Assembly (NCBI RefSeq): GCF_022410465.1 | Contig: NZ_JAJSON010000014.1 | Location: 1 to 64,000 of the forward strand | Direction of reading: 5' to 3' | Source: Christiangramia crocea | GTDB lineage: Bacteria > Bacteroidota > Bacteroidia > Flavobacteriales > Flavobacteriaceae | Length of the DNA stretch: 64,000 bases | Shown here: in pieces, positions 1-6,179 of the stretch | Layout of the letters: each line of letters starts with the position of its first letter | Position numbering within the stretch: the first letter of the stretch is position 1 | Translations under genes and position numbers: made by a program | The notes under the pieces: model-generated | Told to the model about the DNA's origin: nothing | Seen by the model: the letters and a program-made list of their open reading frames with translations, nothing else | Database searches by the model: none

Positions 1-61
1 CAGTTGGTAGAGCATCTCCCTTTTAAGGAGAGGGTCCTGGGTTCGAGCCCCAGCCAGATCA
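1..61 (+). tRNA. tRNA-Lys (UUU), 5' end outside the window
   Basis: The window starts inside the D-arm. Anticodon stem TCTCC/GGAGA closes the loop CTTTTAA, giving anticodon TTT. T-stem CTGGG/CCCAG is at 37-53 and the acceptor 3' strand CCAGATC at 54-60 with discriminator A61. About 12 nt of the 5' end are missing. It lies 87 nt before tRNA-Leu in the same orientation, so the two are probably co-transcribed. Confidence 0.95.
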
Positions 62-148
62 CTATTCTTTGTGTCAACCCAGATACAATTTTAGCGATCT
101 TTTGACTAAAGCTTTTAGCTTTTGCTCGATAAAAGATAAAATGTATTC

Positions 149-232
149 GCCCGGGTGCTGGAACTGGTAGACAGGCATGGTTGAGGGCCATGTGTCCATT
201 AGGGCGTGCGGGTTCGACTCCCGCCTCGGGCA
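149..232 (+). tRNA. tRNA-Leu (GAG), prophage integration target
   Basis: The 84-nt cloverleaf has acceptor GCCCGGG paired with CTCGGGC (one G-T pair), anticodon stem CATGG/CCATG with loop TTGAGGG (anticodon GAG), a long variable arm typical of tRNA-Leu, and T-arm GCGGG-TTCGACT-CCCGC. The last 12 nt belong to the 15-bp repeat found again at 47430-47444. The gene therefore stays intact after integration, its 3' end being supplied by the attL core. No terminator follows here; the likely original one is now at 47464-47487. Confidence 0.95.
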
Positions 233-235
233 CTT
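221..235 (+). repeat. attL core
   Basis: The 15-bp sequence CCGCCTCGGGCACTT covers the 3' end of tRNA-Leu and is repeated exactly at 47430-47444. Identity extends upstream in broken form: GGGTTC, five differing bases, then the core at both ends. This matches tyrosine-recombinase integration into the T-arm and acceptor region of a tRNA gene. Confidence 0.88.
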
Positions 236-269
236 ACTTCCCTTTAAAATCAACACTTTACAACTTTTT

Positions 270-292
270 TGTGTAAACATTTGTGTAAACAT
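270..292. repeat. Left copy of GTGTAAACA tandem repeat (putative integrase arm sites)
   Basis: Two head-to-tail copies of TGTGTAAACAT, 12 bp apart, form a 23-bp block that recurs identically at 47279-47301, just upstream of the integrase start. The left copy begins 35 bp inside attL. Paired repeats near both ends of an integrated element are expected of arm-type integrase or accessory-protein binding sites (inference). Confidence 0.65.
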
Positions 293-306
293 TGCTTTTT
301 ATTTCT

Positions 307-314
307 TATCTTTG
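307..314 (+). promoter_or_regulatory. Putative promoter of the + strand genes next to attL
   Basis: TATCTTTG is a perfect match to the Bacteroidetes -7 box TAnnTTTG. A TTG lies about 23 bp upstream, inside the GTGTAAACA repeat block, so integrase-site occupancy could affect transcription (inference). It faces the genes starting at 422. A 12-codon reading frame at 345-383 lies in the leader and is probably not a gene. Confidence 0.5.
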
Positions 315-421
315 GGTATATAGGAAAAGCTTCTCATTGAAATAATGCAGGAAGATGAAAAAGATGGATTGTATGAAGATTAATTTGCAATTCGCGAATC
401 ACGAATTAATAATAAATAACT

Positions 422-775
422 ATGGAGTTAACAAAAGAAGATTTACGTTTCGGTAATTATATCAGGTTCGTTAGCACTCAGCTAAATAAGAATTCAGATG
501 TGAAATATACTAAGTACGACTTAATGCAATGGGATATTGCTAATAAAGTTATCGGAACTAAATTTGAAGCGATACCTTTAAGTCATGAATGGGTTGATAG
601 ATTAGGATTTGATATGTTTAATGAAGATGAAGGGAAGCTTAATTTTAATGGTTTTGAGTTGTATTGGGATGGTGAAGGTGTTTTTTTGGAAAGCGTTGGA
701 ACTGAAATATATTATGTACATCAGTTGCAGAATTTATATCACTCATTAACTGGTAAAGAGTTAATTCTAATTTGA
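422..775 (+). CDS. Conserved-looking phage hypothetical protein (117 aa)
   Basis: Function not recognised. It is an acidic soluble protein starting MELTKEDLRFGNYI, with many aromatic residues and no signal peptide or membrane segment. It is the first gene inside attL and runs against the direction of nearly all prophage genes. It overlaps the next frame around its TGA stop, suggesting an operon with 784-1155 and 1159-1302. Position and orientation suggest expression in the lysogen (inference). Confidence 0.75.
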   Translation: MELTKEDLRFGNYIRFVSTQLNKNSDVKYTKYDLMQWDIANKVIGTKFEAIPLSHEWVDRLGFDMFNEDEGKLNFNGFELYWDGEGVFLESVGTEIYYVHQLQNLYHSLTGKELILI

Positions 776-783
776 TAAATCTT

Positions 784-1155
784 ATGGAGCTAAAAGGACG
801 TTGCAGAGAAGATTTCAAACAATTTTTATTCAAAGAGCTTTGGGTGAAACAAGACTTTGATAAACACGAAGTAACATTTAAAGATATGCCTTTCTCAATG
901 CAATGGGGCATTTATTTAGACTTCTTTGACAGCTTAGATAAAGACATGTATATAGCTTTATATCCAAATTATCATTGTAATAAAGGCTTAATAGGTTTCA
1001 CATGGGGAATTTCTTGCGGATATTTTCCCGAGGAAGAAAACTATTTTGGAGAAGATGTTAGCAGAGAAGAAGCTCAAAAAGCTTGTTTAGAAAAAGCCAA
1101 TGAAATCTACAACGAAAAACACTTCGTTTTCCCTCACGATTTAGATAAAATATAG
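784..1155 (+). CDS. Phage hypothetical protein (123 aa)
   Basis: Function not recognised. The frame is open from a TTG at 772, but the first ATG at 784 (MELKGRCREDFKQFL) is the better start and follows the previous stop by 8 nt. The protein is soluble and mixed-charge, rich in aromatic residues (MQWGIYLDFFDSL), with no membrane segment. It is the second gene of the small + strand operon beside attL. Confidence 0.75.
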   Translation: MELKGRCREDFKQFLFKELWVKQDFDKHEVTFKDMPFSMQWGIYLDFFDSLDKDMYIALYPNYHCNKGLIGFTWGISCGYFPEEENYFGEDVSREEAQKACLEKANEIYNEKHFVFPHDLDKI

Positions 1156-1158
1156 AGT

Positions 1159-1302
1159 ATGGATCAGTTCCCTTTTGAATTTAAAATGTTTGTTATAGGA
1201 ATGGAGGTTGATGATTTTATTGAAGCTCTAAATAAGGCAGGATTTACACATCAAGCGGAGTTATGCGAGCATCAATTTAAAAAGCAAATGGAGGAACTAT
1301 AA
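1159..1302 (+). CDS. Small hypothetical protein (47 aa)
   Basis: ATG starts 3 nt after the stop of the preceding gene; the product is MDQFPFEFKMFVIGMEVDDF and continues to KQMEEL. It is acidic, probably helical, with one Cys and one His near the C-terminus. Function unknown. Tight spacing supports it as the last gene of the operon; 83 nt then separate it from the end of the opposing late operon. Confidence 0.55.
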   Translation: MDQFPFEFKMFVIGMEVDDFIEALNKAGFTHQAELCEHQFKKQMEEL

Positions 1303-1385
1303 ACTCCCTATCAAATACCCCGTAGCCACTAATCCTGCTCCTATCGCTATATAAGGCTATAATATTATAAATACTTAAAAGAAGC

Positions 1386-1892
1386 CTACAGCCTAATAGG
1401 AAGTAAAAACTTTTGATATACCCAAAGACCTGCAAAGAGAATACAACCGATAATCAAAGCGTATATCCACCAGGGGTACACATAAACCTTAGTTTCTGAT
1501 ACCTTAGAATACGTCTGCTCTAATTCCTTTCTAATCTCAATACTATCCTTAATGGTTTTAGATCGGTAATACTCCTGCCAAACGTTACTAATAGAATCTA
1601 TGTTTGTTTTGATAAATACCCTTCCGTCTTTTATTCGGTATTCGGTAAAGTTGTTTCCTGATCCTACTTTTCCGGTCTGGTTGGAATCACAGGGGATTTC
1701 CGTTTCAAAATATACGGGCTTGGTTTTGGTAATGACCCTATCTTTAAAAATAGTATCGGTAATTTTCTGATATACTTTTACGGTATCTATACGGACGGTT
1801 TCCTGCTTTTCTGAAACGCTCTTTTTAGAACGGCAACCAACAAGCAGAACGCCTAAGATAATTCCAATAAGTATGTAATATATTTTTTTCAT
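1386..1892 (-). CDS. Putative unimolecular spanin (lipoprotein with C-terminal membrane segment)
   Basis: The 168-aa product begins MKKIYYILIGIILGVLLVGC, a signal peptide with lipobox LVGC and lipidated Cys20. A polar, helix-prone stretch follows (about 25-135), then one C-terminal hydrophobic helix (about 141-160, starting PWWIYALIIGCILF) and a short basic tail. An outer-membrane lipid anchor plus an inner-membrane helix is the topology of u-spanins, which disrupt the outer membrane in the last lysis step. It is the last gene of the late operon, downstream of holin and M15 peptidase. Sequence similarity to known spanins cannot be judged here; the call rests on topology and position. Confidence 0.6.
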   Translation of the reverse strand: MKKIYYILIGIILGVLLVGCRSKKSVSEKQETVRIDTVKVYQKITDTIFKDRVITKTKPVYFETEIPCDSNQTGKVGSGNNFTEYRIKDGRVFIKTNIDSISNVWQEYYRSKTIKDSIEIRKELEQTYSKVSETKVYVYPWWIYALIIGCILFAGLWVYQKFLLPIRL

Positions 1893-1950
1893 TGTATTTT
1901 ATCCTTAAACGTTATATATTAGCCTTGTAGATACTAAATATAAGGCCACC

Positions 1951-2097
1951 TTAAAAGTCAGTAATTCGTCTTCTGGTGGTCTTTTTATTTCCTCCACCCC
2001 AACCCCTAAAAAGGGGGCTCATAATAAGTACGAACATCATAAAAGCCCCTATCGCTAAACAGGCAATGACTATAAATAATATCCAATACCAAGCCAT
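1951..2097 (-). CDS. Small membrane protein (48 aa)
   Basis: MAWYWILFIVIACLAIGAFM begins one hydrophobic helix (about 4-30), followed by a Gly-rich and basic tail (GGGNKKTTRRR). It starts 3 nt after the stop of the preceding small membrane gene (2100-2276). The basic tail predicts N-out/C-in orientation. In the lysis region it could be an antiholin or holin accessory, but nothing specific was recognised. Confidence 0.55.
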   Translation of the reverse strand: MAWYWILFIVIACLAIGAFMMFVLIMSPLFRGWGGGNKKTTRRRITDF

Positions 2098-2099
2098 AT

Positions 2100-2276
2100 C
2101 TAAACTGTTTTATAGAGTTTAAATGCAATAAAGGCAAATACTCCAAATCCTAATAATGCAGCCAGGTAGTTCCAGAAATTGTACCCTTCAGAAAATACCA
2201 TGATCCAAAATCCGGTAAAACCTATTAAACTTGCTGCGGCACTTAGTAAAGGCCAAATGTGTTTTTTATTCATCAT
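2100..2276 (-). CDS. Small membrane protein with two hydrophobic segments (58 aa)
   Basis: It starts MMNKKHIWPLLSAAASLIGF and has two hydrophobic segments (about 8-28 and 33-53) with a short charged end. Its ATG overlaps the TGA of 2273-2581 (ATGA), showing translational coupling. Two-helix small membrane proteins in lysis clusters are often holin or antiholin proteins (family knowledge); assignment here is by position only. Confidence 0.6.
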   Translation of the reverse strand: MMNKKHIWPLLSAAASLIGFTGFWIMVFSEGYNFWNYLAALLGFGVFAFIAFKLYKTV

Positions 2277-2581
2277 TGATTGTTTTGAATTGCTATTGCA
2301 TAATATTCTTCTATTCTCTTATGAAGTTTCGACCATTTAGGCACAACTCCAAACCCTTCAATATGATATTTTGAAAACAAAGAATTATGAGTTGAGATAT
2401 AAGGTGATCCCGAAAGTATAGAAGGATTAAAAGGATTTAATCTTAATTTACTTTCGTTAAGGTTCATTAAAGCTTCCTCGGTAGATTTATTAATAAAACC
2501 CCCATAAGTCATAAAGTTTGCAAATTCCAAGCATAGCCATAAAACTGCAACGGTTACTAAAAAAATGTTTAAAAATATCAT
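2273..2581 (-). CDS. Hypothetical membrane-anchored protein (102 aa)
   Basis: An N-terminal hydrophobic helix (MIFLNIFLVTVAVLWLCLEF) is followed by a soluble domain of about 75 residues rich in Ser, Asn and Pro. There is no lipobox. Function unknown. It is part of the leftward small-gene string at the end of the late operon, coupled to 2100-2276 by a 4-bp overlap. Confidence 0.65.
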   Translation of the reverse strand: MIFLNIFLVTVAVLWLCLEFANFMTYGGFINKSTEEALMNLNESKLRLNPFNPSILSGSPYISTHNSLFSKYHIEGFGVVPKWSKLHKRIEEYYAIAIQNNQ

Positions 2582-2596
2582 ATTGACCTGTTTTGG

Positions 2597-2746
2597 TTAC
2601 TCATCTTCTTTTTGTTTAGTTCTAAATTCTTTAAACTCTTGACTGTATTCCCCTCCATCATAGAGCATACATAAAGCACATTGGGTCTTGCATTTATCTA
2701 CGCATAAATCCTCGGCTAGTACGCAATGATGTTTAGGCTTTGCCAT
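2597..2746 (-). CDS. Small Cys-rich protein (49 aa)
   Basis: The product MAKPKHHCVLAEDLCVDKCK continues TQCALCMLYDGGEY. Five Cys in CX6CX3CX3CX2C plus two His at the N-terminus suggest metal binding. No signal peptide. Function unknown. It is preceded by a short overlapping frame (2733-2807) and followed by 2273-2581 after a 15-bp gap. Confidence 0.55.
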   Translation of the reverse strand: MAKPKHHCVLAEDLCVDKCKTQCALCMLYDGGEYSQEFKEFRTKQKEDE

Positions 2747-2807
2747 CTTTTACAATTATATATTCTACCTCTAAATCGTGTACGTTTGATTGGGTGAAAT
2801 ATTCCAT
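2733..2807 (-). CDS. Possible 24-residue peptide
   Basis: ATG overlaps the TAA of the metallophosphoesterase gene (TAATG), and the frame MEYFTQSNVHDLEVEYIIVK ends four codons later inside the next gene. Coupled starts of this type are common in this prophage, but the length gives weak support. It may instead be a re-initiation relay for 2597-2746. Confidence 0.25.
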   Translation of the reverse strand: MEYFTQSNVHDLEVEYIIVKDGKA

Positions 2808-4009
2808 TATAGAGCTAGGTTATTTATATCTGGTATTCCTTTACCGTTATCTTCAACTGAAACAATAGCCTTTCTAGTTGTGAATCCTAAATATTCTGAG
2901 AATTGATTCCCGGTGAATATTGAAGGACAATGCATTTTTATATGATCTACTGATTCTTCTTCTACCTCTTTAAAAGAATCCCTTTGCTTTATTGTTAGGC
3001 TTTGAATAGTAGCGTGTAAATGCCCTAAACAAATCAGGTTAAACATTCCCTGTTCTCCATAATCCCAACATATTTTTTCTGCAGACTTTTTAGAAATTGC
3101 TTTATCTCCATGCATTAATATGTGACAAATACCATCTACAATATGTTTAATTACTAAAGGGTGAAATTCTACATTATAGCCCATTAGCCTTAATCCCCAT
3201 GCAATTAGTTCTGCAGCCTCCCCATTAGTATCTTCATCTTTACTCGAAGTTACCCTATCATGGTTTCCGGCAACTATCTTAATACAATCCAGGTTATTAA
3301 TCTGTGAAAGAAAATCTTCATGTAAAACCTGTGAACACATCATTACAGCCTTACTACCTATTGTGAACTTATCTATTCCTTTCCAGCTATTTTTATGATT
3401 AAGACCTGTAAAGCTTTCTATAAGATCCCCTAAAAGATGTATATGAACTTTTTTATGATTCTTAGCGTTTATTCTTGCTGCAGCAAACCTTAAATCTTCC
3501 CTTAAAATGTCAATAGAAAAATTCTGAGTTCTGAGTAAGTTTTCTACATATGCCCCAAAATGTAAATCAGAAATCTTTATAGTGGTTGTTCCTGTTCCTG
3601 CAGTAGTTTTCTTAGTGTACTTAAACTTTCTTAATCCCTTCTCAATAGCATCTTTAAATTCATCACTACTTAAATCTGTATCGAGAACAGTTTCGTAAAA
3701 AGCTATATTATAATAAGGTACTGCAGTATGAGTAACTAACTTATAGCTTCTGACTTTAGTAAAATCAAGATCGTAATAACTGCAATATTTTTTAATATCC
3801 ATCATTTTACCATCTTCACCTACTGCAGTAAATCCTCCTTTTGGAGTGTAGTTGTTTGTATCAGTTAAAGTATTGTTTTCCTCTACTAGATTCTGATACT
3901 GCTCTAAAGTTTCACCTTTTAATCTATACCTGTTAGTGGCATTTTTGTCAAGGTTAAGCTTCTTTAGAATTGAAGGGTCATTTATGGTAACCCGTTTCGA
4001 TTCATCCAT
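2807..4009 (-). CDS. Calcineurin-like metallophosphoesterase (400 aa)
   Basis: A possible winged-helix-like N-terminus (1-60) is followed by a complete metallophosphatase core: SDLHFG (about 146), LGDL (about 194), GNHD (about 249), MHGD (about 299) and GHLH (about 330). These are the DxH, GDx, GNHD, H and GHxH metal-binding motifs of the calcineurin-like superfamily. Related phage proteins act on nucleic acids or nucleotides, but the substrate cannot be inferred. It is preceded by a promoter-like TATCTTTA (4036-4043) and lies downstream of the lysis genes. No truncation seen. Confidence 0.85.
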   Translation of the reverse strand: MDESKRVTINDPSILKKLNLDKNATNRYRLKGETLEQYQNLVEENNTLTDTNNYTPKGGFTAVGEDGKMMDIKKYCSYYDLDFTKVRSYKLVTHTAVPYYNIAFYETVLDTDLSSDEFKDAIEKGLRKFKYTKKTTAGTGTTTIKISDLHFGAYVENLLRTQNFSIDILREDLRFAAARINAKNHKKVHIHLLGDLIESFTGLNHKNSWKGIDKFTIGSKAVMMCSQVLHEDFLSQINNLDCIKIVAGNHDRVTSSKDEDTNGEAAELIAWGLRLMGYNVEFHPLVIKHIVDGICHILMHGDKAISKKSAEKICWDYGEQGMFNLICLGHLHATIQSLTIKQRDSFKEVEEESVDHIKMHCPSIFTGNQFSEYLGFTTRKAIVSVEDNGKGIPDINNLAL

Positions 4010-4035
4010 AGTTACGGGGGCTTAACTAATTATTA

Positions 4036-4067
4036 TAAAGATACGAATAATAATCTGATTGTCTAAC
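4036..4067 (-). promoter_or_regulatory. Putative leftward promoter for the metallophosphoesterase/spanin genes
   Basis: On the - strand TATCTTTA (4036-4043) resembles the TAnnTTTG -7 box, 27 bp before the ATG. AACCGTTAG lies about 20 bp upstream at the expected -33 distance. The same pair, AACCGTTA about 18-20 bp before TATCTTTA, recurs at 32898-32931, suggesting a shared phage promoter class. Confidence 0.45.
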
Positions 4068-4075
4068 GGTTACGT

Positions 4076-4198
4076 CTAAAAAAAACTACGAACCGCAGGT
4101 ATTATCGTTAAAAAGAGGCCAATTAAGAAGGTTAATAAGGAAAAAAGGCTAATACCAATCAGGATCAACCAATGCTTACTGTGGTTTGTCGTTTTCAT
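4076..4198 (-). CDS. Small membrane protein (40 aa)
   Basis: It starts MKTTNHSKHWLILIGISLFS: a polar, basic N-terminus, then a long hydrophobic segment (about 10-35) ending RSFF. One transmembrane helix, no Cys. It lies between the M15 peptidase and the metallophosphoesterase, so a lysis-related role is possible. No family recognised. Confidence 0.5.
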   Translation of the reverse strand: MKTTNHSKHWLILIGISLFSLLTFLIGLFLTIIPAVRSFF

Positions 4199-4273
4199 AA
4201 GTAGGTTTTTTATCTTCGGGGGGTGACAAAAATGCTACTATTAATCGCTTTATTTGGTAGGTGGTTAATTGCA

Positions 4274-4645
4274 TTACCAACGGGCTTTAGTTCCTCGTAT
4301 ATCGTAATGCACGAAGTTTTGATACAATCCTAAACCGCCTTGCTTCATTTTACCCTCGCTTATCAGTTGTTCAATGGCTGCGTGAATCATTCTAGGGCTG
4401 TATTTAAGCGTTCTTATATCGGCTGCCTTACCTAAGAGATGTTGAGACTTTGGCGCACCGCCTATACGCTTATTATGATAAGGGCTTCGATAACCTGAAT
4501 TAACCATAACGGGAACGTCTAAATGCGCTCTAAGCACTTCTAAATTCAAAGCCAGTTCTTTAAGATTTACCTTTACATCGCAAGGCGTTTCTGCTCCGTC
4601 ATGGCTCTCAAATTCCGATAAGTTAAAATGTTCTGATAGTCTCAT
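4274..4645 (-). CDS. M15-family peptidase (endolysin, D-Ala-D-Ala type)
   Basis: A zinc peptidase core is visible: SGYRSPYHNKRIGG, then SQHLLGKAADI, then GLGLYQNFVHYDIRG. The His and Asp of SQH(x6)AD and the final His of FVHYD match the three zinc ligands of M15 peptidases, which cleave peptidoglycan stem peptides. Start chosen at 4645 (MRLSEHFNLSEF, 123 aa) because its ATG overlaps the holin stop (ATGA); the frame is open to an ATG at 4708 but would then overlap the holin gene by 67 bp. No signal peptide, so export through the preceding holin is expected. Confidence 0.87.
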   Translation of the reverse strand: MRLSEHFNLSEFESHDGAETPCDVKVNLKELALNLEVLRAHLDVPVMVNSGYRSPYHNKRIGGAPKSQHLLGKAADIRTLKYSPRMIHAAIEQLISEGKMKQGGLGLYQNFVHYDIRGTKARW

Positions 4646-5190
4646 TTTCCTAAAAATTCTTTTAAATCTCCGTTCTCCTGGAAGTTGTATATCTTCCTCA
4701 TAATCCATTCAGGGGGATATTCTCCATTACTTAAAACAAATACGTGCTTTAATATCTTAGCACCGGGATATAATAAGGTGGCAATCTGAAGGGCTGCCCT
4801 GAATCCTGTAACGATCATTCCCTCCCCTGCAAAGCTTATAATCACTTCCAGAACTATGTAAGTAACCCCTATCACAATTACCATAGTTATTGTCTTTACT
4901 AATAGTTTCTCCCATTTAAACTGACCTGTTTTAAAGTGCATCACCGCACCTAAGATCATATTGATAAAAACTATAACTACCATAGCGTAGGCAAATTCCT
5001 GATTGTCCATATACCAAGCATTTAAAGTTCCAAGTATAAAAGCAAGAGGGGTAAAGTATTTAAGGGATTGTAAAAAGCTTTCCGCACGGTCTATTGAATC
5101 CTGGGTGTGGTCAACTGATAAAATGGTATTGCAAAATAGTTTTACAAAAAAGGTTTTGAGTTTGATTAAAAAGGTATGCATTGGGGTCAT
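4642..5190 (-). CDS. Phage holin (holin family 4-like), 182 aa
   Basis: Three hydrophobic segments lie around 46-60, 66-85 and 100-125, with a fourth amphipathic one at 130-150. The stretch NMILGAVMHFKTGQFKWEK resembles the conserved centre of the toxin-secretion/phage-lysis holin family. The C-terminus is polar and charged. Directly coupled (4-bp overlap) to the M15 peptidase gene, as holin-endolysin pairs usually are. Membrane pore formation is inferred from family and context. Confidence 0.75.
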   Translation of the reverse strand: MTPMHTFLIKLKTFFVKLFCNTILSVDHTQDSIDRAESFLQSLKYFTPLAFILGTLNAWYMDNQEFAYAMVVIVFINMILGAVMHFKTGQFKWEKLLVKTITMVIVIGVTYIVLEVIISFAGEGMIVTGFRAALQIATLLYPGAKILKHVFVLSNGEYPPEWIMRKIYNFQENGDLKEFLGK

Positions 5191-5214
5191 TTTACACGCT
5201 TAAAGCGTTTGGGT

Positions 5215-5742
5215 TCATGTTAATTTCCTATGTCTTATTTTAAATAATGGCCTTTTATTGTTCCAACCGAACATCATAGACCGGATACGTTTTATTCCTA
5301 AATAGTTTACTTCTCGGCAAGAACTCCATCGGAAGTAATCACTACCTCCCTTACTGTATTCTGCCCATTGCTTACCGGGTTTTCCGAATGTTCTGAACTC
5401 CATACCTAGTTGTTCCATAGGTCTGTCTGTATCAAAGTCCACTGTATTTGCTTTGATCTTTACTTTTTCGGCTTCCCCTAACCTGGGTTTTAAGACATTC
5501 ACCCTGAAATTCCAATGGGAGTTTCTAATGACATTCCATACATAGGCAACAAAAAAGTTCTTTTTGCCGTAGTGCTTCCATCTATCTTCATGGCTATACC
5601 CGTACATATTACCGCTATGGAGAAACCACCAAAAGAAACCGCTTTCCGGTTTTATCACATAGGCAATAGGAAATATGATAAATGCCAGGATATATAATAT
5701 CAGGTCTAGTAAACAGATTCCTATATATTTTAAATATCTCAT
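5215..5742 (-). CDS. Membrane-anchored phage protein of unknown function (175 aa)
   Basis: A hydrophobic N-terminal region (about 5-30, ending FPIAYVI) is followed by a soluble domain rich in Trp, Tyr, Arg and Lys (WKHYGKKNFFVAYVWNVIRN). The W/N-rich pattern recalls uncharacterised proteins common in tailed-phage lysis regions (family membership uncertain). It overlaps the HExxH gene by 4 bp and precedes the holin, so it belongs to the same translationally coupled set. Confidence 0.7.
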   Translation of the reverse strand: MRYLKYIGICLLDLILYILAFIIFPIAYVIKPESGFFWWFLHSGNMYGYSHEDRWKHYGKKNFFVAYVWNVIRNSHWNFRVNVLKPRLGEAEKVKIKANTVDFDTDRPMEQLGMEFRTFGKPGKQWAEYSKGGSDYFRWSSCREVNYLGIKRIRSMMFGWNNKRPLFKIRHRKLT

Positions 5743-6179
5743 GTAAACAGGTTTTTAATCCAGTTCCAGATCCTTTTGAACAGGGAAGGTTTAACATCTA
5801 CTGTAGGCAGCAAGTCGATAAGTCTCATAACAAAACTTCCGAATGCTCCCGAACCATGTGACCACCACTCATGTGTGATTTCATGTGCTATATATCCGGC
5901 AAGTTTTTCAATACTATATCTTTCCAAAGCCCATGCAGTAATTGTTACTGTTTTGGTTGCTTTAGTATATTTAGCCGGTAGTTCCCTTATCGCATCATCT
6001 ATCACGATATTAACAGTAATTCCATTGATAAGATTCACAAACTCTTTATGATGCTCGAAACCTTCAAATACTTTGTAGTAATCACGAGACCCAATAGAAT
6101 CACAGAGAAACTTTCGGCTTTTCTCTAGCTTTTTTATCTCCTCTTTAGGAACGTTTATGTAGTTGAAATTAATCTGCAT
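5739..6179 (-). CDS. Small zincin-like protein with intact HExxH motif (146 aa)
   Basis: The central helix YIAHEITHEWWSHGSG contains H99-E100-x-x-H103, the zinc-binding and catalytic motif of metallopeptidases; Glu104 or His107 could be the third ligand. The C-terminus (KRIWNWIKNLFT) is amphipathic and may touch a membrane. No signal peptide. The gene overlaps the pseudo-astacin gene upstream by 11 bp and the following gene by 4 bp, so all are probably translated together. Substrate unknown; envelope or lysis function is suggested only by position. Confidence 0.7.
   Translation of the reverse strand: MQINFNYINVPKEEIKKLEKSRKFLCDSIGSRDYYKVFEGFEHHKEFVNLINGITVNIVIDDAIRELPAKYTKATKTVTITAWALERYSIEKLAGYIAHEITHEWWSHGSGAFGSFVMRLIDLLPTVDVKPSLFKRIWNWIKNLFT

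Noticed and set aside
74-292. 72-codon frame on the - strand across the tRNA-Leu gene
   Set aside because: It is antisense to the complete tRNA and its start lies in the GTGTAAACA repeat; no plausible protein pattern.
1303-1385. Hydrophobic 20-codon stretch on the - strand (PYIAIGAGLVATGYLIGSL)
   Set aside because: Reads like a membrane helix but has a stop directly upstream and no start codon; perhaps a remnant.
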